The notes under the pieces were generated by a model. It ran no database searches. It was not told where the DNA came from and was given only the letters and a program-made list of their open reading frames with translations. The position numbers and the translations under genes are program-made. This document shows positions 23,728 to 30,884 of a stretch of 32,527 nt of DNA, piece after piece (the first letter of the stretch is position 1; every line of letters begins with the position of its first letter). This stretch comes from Dehalococcoidia bacterium UBA2160 (GTDB taxonomy: Bacteria > Chloroflexota > Dehalococcoidia > Lucifugimonadales > UBA1123), in NCBI GenBank assembly GCA_002328865.1, contig DCWO01000176.1, positions 844 to 33,370 of the forward strand, given 5' to 3'.

Positions 23728-24540
23728 TCACTCGACACCTTCACCCACTGCCGCGAAGACTACCCACACAAACGCCGGTATGCCCAACACCGGGATCAGC
23801 ACCCAGCGATGGGGGAAGAGTCGCATCTCCGTTCCGTGGATTGCGACGGCGGCGAGGAGACTTCCGCATAGCAGCCAGTATCCCCACTCGAAGTGGATTC
23901 TGCCGACGTAGCTCAATGAGGAGAGAAGGTTCATCCACGGGTAGACCAGTAGAGGAAACAACAGACTGAATGCTACTCCCGCCAGCACGAGCCCAACGAC
24001 CGGTCTAGCGCGTCCGGACACGAGGAACAGCACGGCTCCAGCGAGGACAATTGCCAGCACACCGATTGCGATGGGCTCAGGGTCCAAGTTGTATTCATTG
24101 GCGTCGGAGTCAACCTGGTGGGCGCCGACGGCGAGGTCGAATCCGCTCACGCCTCGGATTTCGTCGATCCATACGAAAACTAGCCCTTGAGGCGCTTCGG
24201 TCTGGGGCGTCGCACCTGACGTAGTTGAGGACTGAGATTGGGTCACGGGGGCGCCGTATATCTCGGGCGTTTGATCCGGTCCGGCGGGCGCCGTCATCTG
24301 GTTGCAAGACGACAAAGTCATCCACGGCAGGAAGAACGCCAGAACCGCGACGATGAACGGCCCCGCACGAAGCGCTCTGGCTCGTGATGATCCCAACCGA
24401 TCGTCGAATGCGCCGCCCGCGGATCGAATCACCTCTCCAGCGACGCCGGCGCCGCATCGAGTGCAGTAGTTCGCCTCGACGGTTATGGACGCTCCGCAAT
24501 CGGGACATATCCGCCCTGTATCGATCTCTTCACGATCCAT
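23728..24540 (-). CDS. zinc-ribbon membrane protein
   Basis: 270 aa. The N terminus has a zinc ribbon with C12-P-D-C15-G and C26-T-R-C29-G, followed by a hydrophobic helix (F-I-V-A-V-L-A-F-F-L-P-W-M). Then comes a Thr/Ser/Pro/Gln-rich extracytoplasmic stretch and at least four more hydrophobic segments in the C-terminal half, two of them with L-A-I-V-L-A-G-A-V-L-F-L and L-V-L-A-G-V-A-F-S-L-L. The ATG at 24540 overlaps the end of the preceding gene by 11 nt, so the two are probably translated together. No family beyond zinc ribbon is recognised. Confidence 0.75.
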   Translation of the reverse strand: MDREEIDTGRICPDCGASITVEANYCTRCGAGVAGEVIRSAGGAFDDRLGSSRARALRAGPFIVAVLAFFLPWMTLSSCNQMTAPAGPDQTPEIYGAPVTQSQSSTTSGATPQTEAPQGLVFVWIDEIRGVSGFDLAVGAHQVDSDANEYNLDPEPIAIGVLAIVLAGAVLFLVSGRARPVVGLVLAGVAFSLLFPLLVYPWMNLLSSLSYVGRIHFEWGYWLLCGSLLAAVAIHGTEMRLFPHRWVLIPVLGIPAFVWVVFAAVGEGVE

Positions 24541-25459
24541 CGATTTGCGACTCCCAGCGTCGTGCCTGAACTGCTTGCGCGGTAGCGACCCCTCGCAGCA
24601 ATCGCGCCATGCCCGCTCCGGTTATCGTGGAGAAGACGATCGTTCCGAGCAGCATGCCGATCAATCTAATTAACCCCGGTGGACTGTATGAGGTCGTCCC
24701 GCCGGTGACGTTCGCATCCAATATCACGCCCAGTCCAACGCATACGCTGCCCAGCAAGGCGCCGACGACCATGGTCGGAATCCACAGCCAGAAGCGCGGA
24801 ACACGCCGCCGCAACGCGATCCACTGCATCACACCGACCGGAACCGCGAACAACGTCGCGGCTGCGGACCAAGCCCATGCCATCGCTTGGGCGGTCTTGA
24901 CGTCGAAATCCTTGGTGAGCGGTTTTTGCCTCTGCCACTGCTCGTACCGTAACTCGGCCGTCCGAATCTTGCGCATGATTTCAGATTCACCTGGGTAGAG
25001 ATTGAAGTCAAACCTGAGCGGTTCGTTGCCCCATCCGACGATGTCCTCGTTGTAAAAAGAACCGCGTTCGCGCATGTTCCCGGAAATTCCGGGACCGTTT
25101 ATGTTTTCGTAAACGTCATTCCATATCAGTGGGTAGACGACCGCCATCACCGCAATGCCCAGGATGGCGCCGGCAAAGCTCGCTGGCATCCACCAACCAA
25201 GCCTGAGCTGGAGCTGATCTTCGTCTCGAAGCGACTCCCACTGGGCGATGGCGATGCCCGCGTGGATCAAGAACACGGCCAACAACGGCCAGTCATTAGC
25301 ATGGATCCGCCGCCCGAACTCTGAACCGTCAAGCAGCGTCCCGACGATCGAAATCGGCAGTCCGCAGACCCAGAATGCCATGACGCCGCCGCCGGTGGTC
25401 AACAATACCCATCCGAGCACGAAGCGTGGATGAAGCCGGTTTCGCTCCACCGTCGACAT
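24530..25459 (-). CDS. multi-pass membrane protein with repeated Q-W-x-x-L-R motif
   Basis: 309 aa from the ATG at 25459, with AAGGA 5 nt upstream. About six to seven hydrophobic segments are visible. Two related motifs, A-Q-W-E-S-L-R-D and M-Q-W-I-A-L-R-R-R, each follow a TM segment and lead into a Trp-containing helix, a pattern I know from uncharacterised bacterial membrane proteins. A large soluble loop of about 70 residues in the middle (with F-D-F-N-L-Y-P-G-E-S-E) separates the two halves. It is the first gene of a two-gene unit with the zinc-ribbon protein. Function is unknown. Confidence 0.75.
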   Translation of the reverse strand: MSTVERNRLHPRFVLGWVLLTTGGGVMAFWVCGLPISIVGTLLDGSEFGRRIHANDWPLLAVFLIHAGIAIAQWESLRDEDQLQLRLGWWMPASFAGAILGIAVMAVVYPLIWNDVYENINGPGISGNMRERGSFYNEDIVGWGNEPLRFDFNLYPGESEIMRKIRTAELRYEQWQRQKPLTKDFDVKTAQAMAWAWSAAATLFAVPVGVMQWIALRRRVPRFWLWIPTMVVGALLGSVCVGLGVILDANVTGGTTSYSPPGLIRLIGMLLGTIVFSTITGAGMARLLRGVATAQAVQARRWESQIDGS

Positions 25460-25846
25460 CAGTTTCCTTCATTCCGTGGGCCGGCGCCTGGCAAAACCGA
25501 ATCGTCGCACAATACTCGAACTCTACGGGAACAAGATCCCGCTCTCACAAACATTTCAATTCGAACCGTCATGGCGCGGTTGATCATGCAAAACGAACGA
25601 TGGGTGGTCGGCGCGGCGCACGGCGTCGGCGGCCATATACGGAAGAATCCATTCCGGTTCGCGCGAAGAGTGTTCCTGCCTACGGTCGGAACGCAAGACG
25701 CTGGCCTCCTTGCGGTGACGGCCTCGAAGTATGCGGGGCCACTTCGTCATTCCGTGATGCTATCTGACAAAGACCGCAGACAAAAGGTGCATGTGGACTA
25801 TTGCGGGGTAGTGCTCGTCAACTGCCAGGGGCAGCCCAAAAACAAA
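25460..25846. other. gap of nearly 400 nt without a supported gene
   Basis: Open frames cross this gap on both strands, but none shows a known motif, a ribosome-binding site with a convincing start, or typical composition. It presumably carries the promoter of the membrane-protein pair. Nothing else is recognised. Confidence 0.45.
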
Positions 25847-25875
25847 AAGCGGCGGACACGTGATGCCCGCCGCTT
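25847..25875 (-). terminator. intrinsic terminator of the redoxin gene
   Basis: The arms at 25847-25855 (AAGCGGCGG) and 25867-25875 (CCGCCGCTT) are perfect 9-bp complements with an 11-nt loop. Read on the minus strand, the stem is followed by TTTGTTTTTG, a T-rich tract. It lies 26 nt beyond the stop of the redoxin gene. Confidence 0.85.
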
Positions 25876-25901
25876 GATGTCTCGAATGGTCGTGTTTGGA
25901 G

Positions 25902-26630
25902 CTAGCGCCCTAGCTGCATCTGATCGCGTTGCCAGGCGTAGTCGACGTCTGAGTCGTAGAACTTCTCAGGGTTCTCAAGGGCCCAGATCTGTTTGCGGAT
26001 GATGAAGTTGTCGGGCTCGAGCTCAACTGCTCTGCGCCACAATTCGATGGCTCGCGCCGCATCGCCGGTTCGGTAGGCCGCCTCGCCTTGGCGAAACAGC
26101 GAGTTCGCTTGGTCGTGCTCGTCGCCCATCGCGTCAACTTCGGGGGTCTCGGCGGCCGGCGCCGCGGGTCGGTCGATCCAGTCCTCGACGATTTGCCTGG
26201 TCTCGGCGCGACGGATGTCGAAGCCGCCAAGCCTGCGGTATTCGACGGTCCCGTCAGAGTTGATCAGGTATCCGTTGGGGATGGCTTTGAATCGGTATTG
26301 CTGACCCAAGATGTTTTCTCGGTCGACGACCGTCTCGAAAGTCGCGCCCGCATTGTCGACGAATGGCCTAGCTGCGTCAGCGCCTTGGACATCCATGGCC
26401 ACGGAGAGTATCTCGATGTTGTTGTCGGACAGGGCTTCCGACTCGTAGATCTGCTGCCATACAGGCAACTGCTCGCGGCACGCTCACCACGACGCCCACA
26501 TGAACAGGATGACTCGTTTGCCTTTGTAGTCGGACAGACTAATGTCGCTGCCGTCCAACGAAGGCAGCGTGAAGTCCGGCGCCATGTCGCCGGCTCCGAT
26601 CGACTTGCGGCTGGCTTCGCGTGTGCTCAT
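25902..26630 (-). CDS. TlpA-like redoxin with C-terminal TPR; in-frame UGA at the redox-active position (candidate selenoprotein)
   Basis: 242 residues from the ATG at 26630 (GAGGGA 4 nt upstream), if the UGA at codon 49 (26484-26486) is read through. Residues 17-30 read A-P-D-F-T-L-P-S-L-D-G-S-D-I, the AhpC/TlpA start. K-R-V-I-L-F-M-W-A-S-W48-[UGA]-A50-C51-R-E-Q-L-P stands where TlpA proteins have W-C-x-x-C-R. The cis-proline region is A-I-P-N-G-Y-L-I. Residues about 165-200 form a TPR (A-Y-R-T-G-D-A-A-R-A-I-E-L-W). Both sides of the UGA are in one frame and well conserved, which favours selenocysteine; a nonsense mutation is the alternative. The pair would be U-x-C, one residue shorter than C-x-x-C. 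It follows a glutaredoxin gene and ends at a strong terminator. No signal peptide is seen. Confidence 0.72.
26453..26486 (-). promoter_or_regulatory. candidate bacterial SECIS element downstream of in-frame UGA
   Basis: On the minus strand the UGA (26486-26484) is followed by 14 nt, then GTTGCC (26469-26464), the loop TGTAT and GGCAGC (26458-26453). This gives a 6-bp stem including one T-G wobble. A G stands in the apical loop about 22 nt after the UGA, within the spacing I recall for bacterial SECIS elements (16-37 nt). The stem is short and could be chance. Confidence 0.4.
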
Positions 26631-26651
26631 GCGGTCCCTCTGTACACGCAA

Positions 26652-26678
26652 CGGCAGGAGAACAACTGCCTCCTGCCG
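26652..26678. repeat. hairpin in the leader of the redoxin gene
   Basis: CGGCAGGAG (26652-26660) and CTCCTGCCG (26670-26678) are perfect 9-bp complements around a 9-nt loop. It lies 12 nt upstream of the redoxin ribosome-binding site, in the 118-nt gap behind the glutaredoxin gene. On the minus strand it is not followed by a T-tract. It may be an mRNA-processing or translational-control element, or a weak terminator. Confidence 0.5.
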
Positions 26679-26748
26679 ACGTATTGACGGTTGTGTTCGG
26701 ACTCAAGTGCGATTTTGTTAGGGCCAACGGCCCCAGAGGTTACATGCT

Positions 26749-26967
26749 TCAACCAACTCCGTGGAAGCCAACCTCGACCACGTCGCCGGTCACCATGACG
26801 GGCGTGATCCGCTCTCCGCCGGTCAGTTCCTCGACGGTGGCCCACTTGTCGGGATCGATCGACAGATCGATCTCGACGAAAGAGACCTCTAGCTCTTCCA
26901 ACTCGGACTTCAGAGCGTCCGAATACGTGCAGTCCGGATGTGTATACAGCGTGATTGTGTCTGCCAA
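26749..26967 (-). CDS. glutaredoxin-like protein (monothiol C-x-x-S)
   Basis: 72 aa, slightly short for a glutaredoxin. T-L-Y-T-H-P-D-C-T-Y-S-D-A-L-K gives the active site C-T-Y-S, so only one active-site cysteine. I-T-P-V-M-V holds the cis-proline. The C terminus G-D-V-V-E-V-G-F resembles the glutathione-binding end of the fold. The start is the TTG at 26967, with GGGGG about 7 nt upstream on the minus strand. It precedes the redoxin gene by 118 nt on the same strand, suggesting a shared redox function. Monothiol glutaredoxins act in deglutathionylation or Fe-S handling; the role here is open. Confidence 0.82.
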   Translation of the reverse strand: MADTITLYTHPDCTYSDALKSELEELEVSFVEIDLSIDPDKWATVEELTGGERITPVMVTGDVVEVGFHGVG

Positions 26968-27102
26968 GCCCGTACCCCCGATTGAAGTTGTCCCGCTAAG
27001 TCAGATGCTCCCACATTCTAAGAGATTCAGATGCCTTTGGCAAAATCTCGGGATATGGCAGGATGATGTCACGTTCGATTTCGACGAGGACTTGACGCGA
27101 CA

Positions 27103-27128
27103 TAACCGTAAGCGTGTGCTTACGGTTA
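27103..27128. promoter_or_regulatory. palindromic operator of the arsR-type gene
   Basis: TAACCGTAAGC (27103-27113) and GCTTACGGTTA (27118-27128) are perfect 11-bp inverted repeats with a 4-nt spacer. They end 3 nt before the ATG of the ArsR-type regulator, covering the place of its ribosome-binding site. This is the expected position for autorepression by a dimeric winged-helix repressor. Confidence 0.75.
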
Positions 27129-27131
27129 GTC

Positions 27132-27461
27132 ATGACTTACCAAAATACTCTCACAGCCCTGGCCGATCCGACCCGACGACGAATCTTGGAGACCCTGCTC
27201 GCGGCGCCCAGTTCCGTTGGCGCGCTGGCAGATGGGTTGCCAGTCAGTCGACCCGCCGTGTCGCAGCACCTGCGCGTCCTGAAAGAGGCGAACTTGGTCG
27301 TCGACTCGCCGCACGGGACACGCCGGGTCTATCGGGTCGAAACGGCGGGGTTGGTCGAGCTTCGGGCTTATTTGGAGAGCTTCTGGGGAGACGTCATGGC
27401 ATCGTACAAAGAGTTCGCGGATTCGATTGAGGGAGGACCAGATGACACAACAGAGGGCTGA
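27132..27461 (+). CDS. ArsR-family winged-helix transcriptional regulator
   Basis: 109 aa from the ATG at 27132; an in-frame GTG at 27114 lies inside the operator. A-L-A-D-P-T-R-R-R-I-L-E-T-L is the family's first helix. P-V-S-R-P-A-V-S-Q-H-L-R-V-L-K-E-A-N-L is the recognition helix region. H-G-T-R-R-V-Y-R-V is the wing. No metal-binding cysteine cluster is visible, so metal sensing is unlikely. Its end overlaps the SRPBCC gene by 20 nt. ArsR-type regulators paired with AHSA1/SRPBCC proteins are a recurrent two-gene unit. Autoregulation through the adjacent palindrome is inferred. Confidence 0.92.
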   Translation: MTYQNTLTALADPTRRRILETLLAAPSSVGALADGLPVSRPAVSQHLRVLKEANLVVDSPHGTRRVYRVETAGLVELRAYLESFWGDVMASYKEFADSIEGGPDDTTEG

Positions 27462-27915
27462 ACAGACGATCGCGCCGGTCAAGAAGGTCGTAACGGTGGG
27501 GCAGAGCGTCGAGGACGCGTTTCGCATCTTCACCGATCAGATCGGGTCGTGGTGGCCGTTGGACAGCCACTCGATGGGCGGCGAAAACGCGGTGAGCTGC
27601 GGCATGGACGGCGCGGTCGGAGGTCATGTCTTCGAGGAGTTGGCCGACGGGACTCGATTGAACTGGGGCGAAGTGCTGACATGGGACCCGCCGAATCGAC
27701 TTGCGTTCACGTGGCAGCTTAACCGAACACCCGAGGAGGCGCAGATCATCGAGGTAACGTTTGCCGCCACTGAGTCCGGCACTCGTGTCGAGTTGACGCA
27801 CTCAGGCTGGGAGCGACTCGGTGCACAGGCGGCGGAGGTTCGCGCCGGATACGACTCGGGCTGGGAGTTCGTGTTCGTCGAGCGCTACGGAGGTCGAGTC
27901 GCCGAGGAGGCGTAG
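27442..27915 (+). CDS. SRPBCC / AHSA1-like domain protein
   Basis: 157 aa from the ATG at 27442, with GGGAGGA a few nt upstream. V-x-V-G-Q-S-V-E-D-A-F-R-I-F-T-D opens the START-like fold. W-W-P-L, G-G-H-V-F-E-E, G-E-V-L-T-W-D-P-P-N-R-L-A-F-T-W and the C-terminal T-R-V-E-L-T-H-S-G-W-E are typical of the Aha1-like subgroup. Such proteins bind hydrophobic ligands; despite the family name most are not shown to act on Hsp90. It overlaps the ArsR gene, which probably controls it. A strong hairpin follows at 28050-28082. Confidence 0.9.
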   Translation: MTQQRAEQTIAPVKKVVTVGQSVEDAFRIFTDQIGSWWPLDSHSMGGENAVSCGMDGAVGGHVFEELADGTRLNWGEVLTWDPPNRLAFTWQLNRTPEEAQIIEVTFAATESGTRVELTHSGWERLGAQAAEVRAGYDSGWEFVFVERYGGRVAEEA

Positions 27916-28049
27916 CCGTCACCGCAGGAAGCCAGTCGCACGGCGCGGTTTTGCGAGGTTGTTCATAGGCGTAGCCCGTGCTACCATTCCCGTGCCGGAC
28001 CAGCACGGCGGCGGTGCCGCGTGAGGCCAAACAGCCAAAACGGATTTCC

Positions 28050-28082
28050 AAAACGGAAGCGGCCTGATGCCGCTTCCGTTTT
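28050..28082 (+). terminator. intrinsic terminator downstream of the ArsR-SRPBCC pair
   Basis: AAAACGGAAGCGGC (28050-28063) and GCCGCTTCCGTTTT (28069-28082) are perfect 14-bp complements with a 5-nt loop. The arm ends in TTTT, giving the T-tract on the plus strand; the A-run on the other side makes it usable in both directions. It lies 134 nt behind the SRPBCC stop and before the dehydrogenase gene. Confidence 0.85.
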
Positions 28083-28208
28083 ACGTCCAGTCGATCTTGC
28101 CTGGGCGAGCACAGGGCGTACCTGGCGCGTCAATGTCGCTGAGATAATGGCGCGAGGGGCAATCGCTACATTTCGAAACACACTATCTCCAACAATATGA
28201 GGTGACTT

Positions 28209-29273
28209 TTGAGCGAACACCGGATCGCGGTCATCAAGGACGACGGCATCGGCATCGAGGTGATCGAAGAGGGCATCAAGGTACGCGATGCCGCAGGCAC
28301 AGAACACGGAATCACGTGGCAGTTCACCGAGTTGCCGTGGGCGTCGGACTACTACTTCAAACACGGACACATGATGCCGTCCGACGGACTCGATACGCTG
28401 TCCGAGTTCGACGCGATTTTCCTCGGCGCCGTGGGCGTGCCGGAGATACAGGACCACATTACGTTGTCCGGGCTGCTGCTGCCTATCAGACGGTCGTTCG
28501 ATCAGTACGTGTGCGAACGACCCAGCGTGCTGTACCCTGGCATAGATTCGCCGCTGAAAGACAAACAAGCCGGCGACATCGACATGGTGACCGTTCGCGA
28601 GAACACCGAGGGCGAGTACGCGGACGTCGGCGGATTCCAGTACACGGGTTTTGACCAGGAGATGGGCGTGCAGGTCGGGCTATTTACTCGCAAGGGTTGT
28701 GAGCGGCTGATCACCTACGCCTTCGAGCTCGCTCGGCGCCGCGACAAGAAGAGGCTCGTAACGTCGATCACCAAATCGAACGCGCTCGGATACGGGATGA
28801 TCGTGTGGGACAGGTCGTTCGAGGCCGTTGCCGAGCGCTACCCGGACATCGAAACCAACTCGCTGCTGATCGATGCGGCGTGCATGGACTTCATCCGCAA
28901 ACCCGAGGACTTCGACGTGATCGCCGCCAGCAACCTATTCGGTGATATCCTCACGGACATCGGGGCCATCATCACCGGCAGCATGGGACTGGCACCGAGC
29001 GGCAACATCGACCCTGAACGTCGGTTCCCGTCGATGTTCGAACCGGTCCACGGCAGCGCTCCGGACATCATGGGCAAGGGCATCGCAAACCCGATGGCCG
29101 CGATCCTGTCGGCGGCGATGATGATGAGGCGCCTCGGCGACGACAACACGGCGGACTCGGTGGAACTGGCGGTGTTACGGACGCTCGAGTTGGGCGAGAC
29201 GCTAACGCCAGACCTCGGCGGCACTTCGACGACCGCTCAGGTCGGGGATGCGGTCGTCTCGGCCCTCAGCTAA
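28209..29273 (+). CDS. isocitrate/isopropylmalate-dehydrogenase family, tartrate / D-malate dehydrogenase-like
   Basis: 354 aa from the TTG at 28209, with GAGGTG 4 nt upstream. The family oxidatively decarboxylates (2R,3S)-hydroxy-diacids with NAD. L-L-L-P-I-R94-R95-S-F-D-Q-Y resembles the tartrate dehydrogenase/D-malate dehydrogenase branch rather than LeuB. R130-E-N-T-E-G-E-Y137, T-K189-S-N-A and D222, D246, D250 are the expected substrate and metal residues. F-E-P-V-H-G-S-A-P-D-I is the NAD-binding signature. It is followed after 27 nt by the hydantoinase-like gene and probably shares its transcript. The substrate cannot be settled from sequence. Confidence 0.88.
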   Translation: MSEHRIAVIKDDGIGIEVIEEGIKVRDAAGTEHGITWQFTELPWASDYYFKHGHMMPSDGLDTLSEFDAIFLGAVGVPEIQDHITLSGLLLPIRRSFDQYVCERPSVLYPGIDSPLKDKQAGDIDMVTVRENTEGEYADVGGFQYTGFDQEMGVQVGLFTRKGCERLITYAFELARRRDKKRLVTSITKSNALGYGMIVWDRSFEAVAERYPDIETNSLLIDAACMDFIRKPEDFDVIAASNLFGDILTDIGAIITGSMGLAPSGNIDPERRFPSMFEPVHGSAPDIMGKGIANPMAAILSAAMMMRRLGDDNTADSVELAVLRTLELGETLTPDLGGTSTTAQVGDAVVSALS

Positions 29274-29300
29274 CAGCAGAAACCGACAGGGAGGCGCGCA

Positions 29301-30713
29301 ATGGCGGATCTGATCATTACAGGCGGGACGGTCGTAACACCATCCGGAACCGGCACGTACGATGTGGCAGTGGAGGGTGAACAGGTTGTCGGCGTCACCC
29401 AACCCGGAGCGATCTCGACCGACGGCGCACGCGTCATTGACGCCACCGGCAAAATCGTCGTTCCGGGCGGCATCGAGCCGCATGCGCACATCGGCGGGCC
29501 ACGACAGGTCGAGCGGTCGGGCGCGGAGCCGGTGTCGCGAGCAGCGATCCACGGCGGCACGACCACCGTGCTGGACTTCGCAACTCAGGTCCATGGCGAG
29601 GACATTCGCCACGCGCTGGGCGAGGCTGGCGAACGGTGGCAGGGCAATGCTTTCACCGACTACTCGTACCACCCTATCTTCAACAGCGTCTCCGACGAAG
29701 AATCGATCAACCAAATCGGTGAATGCGTCGAGGACGGCTTCGCGAGCTTCAAGATATTCACGACCAGCATTCGGCCTCCCAGCCCTCAGATGCTCAGCAA
29801 CAAGACCGATTTCGGCCGGCTGTCCCTGATCATGGACAACATCTCGGCTGCCGGCGGCATGCTGCTCGTTCATTCCGAAGACGACGACATGGTCCACTAC
29901 AACTACGGCTCCGCCCAGGACAAGGGCCTGTGGGACTGGTGGCACATGCACGAGATACACACGAACATCTCCGAAGACGTGTCGTTCAGGCGGGCGATCA
30001 GGCTCGCGGAGAAGAAGTCCTGTCCGGTCTACTTCGTGCACGTCAGCGCCCGTGAGGGCGTCGAGGCAATCGGCGAAGCCAGGAGGCGGGGACTGCCGAT
30101 CTACGGCGAGACCCTCCACAATTACGCCTGCTTCAACGCGGAGAACTACCGCGAAGACAACGGCATGAAGTACCACACGTACCCGTCGCTCAAGTCCGAG
30201 ATCGATCGGCAAGCGTTGTGGCAGGGGCTTTTGGACGGCCGTCTGTCGACCGTGGCAACCGACCTCGTTTCGACCACGTGGGAAGAGAAGATACGGTTCA
30301 AGACCGTGGCCGACGTAACCGGCGGTCACAACGGAATCGAAACCCGCGTAGGCATCGCGTACTCTGTCGGCGTCGTCGAGCTGGGCATGTCCCTCGAACG
30401 GTTCGTCGACATAACGTCCGCCAACGCGGCGCGCATCTTCGGGATGTACCCACGGAAGGGCGCCCTGGCCGCGGGCAGCGACGCCGACATCACGATCATC
30501 GACCCGACGTTCGACCGACCGTTGACCGCTGACGACCTGCATCTGGAGGACTACAGCATCTGGGAAGACTGGCACGTCAAGGGTTGGCCGACGACGACGA
30601 TCCTTCGGGGCAAAGTCATGGTCGACGAGCGCCGCCTGGTCGGCTCCGGCTCCGACGGGCGCCTTCTGTCGCGCAGAGTATCGCCGGAGGTCACCGCAGG
30701 ACCGGTGTGCTAG
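29301..30713 (+). CDS. dihydropyrimidinase / D-hydantoinase-like cyclic amidohydrolase
   Basis: 470 aa from the ATG at 29301, with AGGGAGG upstream. The binuclear metal centre is complete: H61-A-H63, the carbamylated lysine K151 in A-S-F-K-I-F, H191 in L-V-H-S-E, H247 in F-V-H-V-S-A, and D321 in V-A-T-D-L. Spacing matches known D-hydantoinases closely. It should hydrolyse cyclic ureides or amides such as dihydropyrimidines or hydantoins in the cytoplasm. The C terminus has the usual G-A-L-A-A-G-S-D-A-D-I-T-I-I-D. Co-localisation with a hydroxy-acid dehydrogenase and adenine deaminase suggests nucleobase or related N-heterocycle catabolism, which is an inference. Confidence 0.9.
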   Translation: MADLIITGGTVVTPSGTGTYDVAVEGEQVVGVTQPGAISTDGARVIDATGKIVVPGGIEPHAHIGGPRQVERSGAEPVSRAAIHGGTTTVLDFATQVHGEDIRHALGEAGERWQGNAFTDYSYHPIFNSVSDEESINQIGECVEDGFASFKIFTTSIRPPSPQMLSNKTDFGRLSLIMDNISAAGGMLLVHSEDDDMVHYNYGSAQDKGLWDWWHMHEIHTNISEDVSFRRAIRLAEKKSCPVYFVHVSAREGVEAIGEARRRGLPIYGETLHNYACFNAENYREDNGMKYHTYPSLKSEIDRQALWQGLLDGRLSTVATDLVSTTWEEKIRFKTVADVTGGHNGIETRVGIAYSVGVVELGMSLERFVDITSANAARIFGMYPRKGALAAGSDADITIIDPTFDRPLTADDLHLEDYSIWEDWHVKGWPTTTILRGKVMVDERRLVGSGSDGRLLSRRVSPEVTAGPVC

Positions 30714-30771
30714 TGTCCTGAGTTGCAGATTCGGTGCGCAAACAGCAATTCAGGCGGAAACGTCGGGGTGG

Positions 30772-30830
30772 TTCGACAGGCTCATCACGAACGGAAAGAC
30801 CCTCACTCCGTTTGGCCTGAGCTTGTCGAA
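30772..30830. repeat. REP-like inverted repeat
   Basis: The arms at 30772-30795 (TTCGACAGGCTCATCACGAA...) and 30807-30830 (... GGCCTGAGCTTGTCGAA) are 24 nt each, complementary at 19 positions, around an 11-nt loop. The CTGAGCTTGTCGAA-type sequence is a pattern I recognise from dispersed intergenic repeats in many bacterial genomes. It lies between the convergent hydantoinase-like and adenine deaminase genes. Confidence 0.7.
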
Positions 30831-30884
30831 GGTTCGCGACGCTATGGTATGAACTTCTGACTCGAGACACTAGTTCGTACGGTC

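Noticed and set aside
25426..26002. Overlapping plus-strand frames of 113 and 190 codons
   Set aside because: Run through the redoxin terminator and the 3' end of that gene; no motif or convincing start.
26719..26735. GGGCC-AAC-GGCCC hairpin behind the glutaredoxin gene as a terminator
   Set aside because: Only 5-bp arms, with no T-tract on the minus strand.
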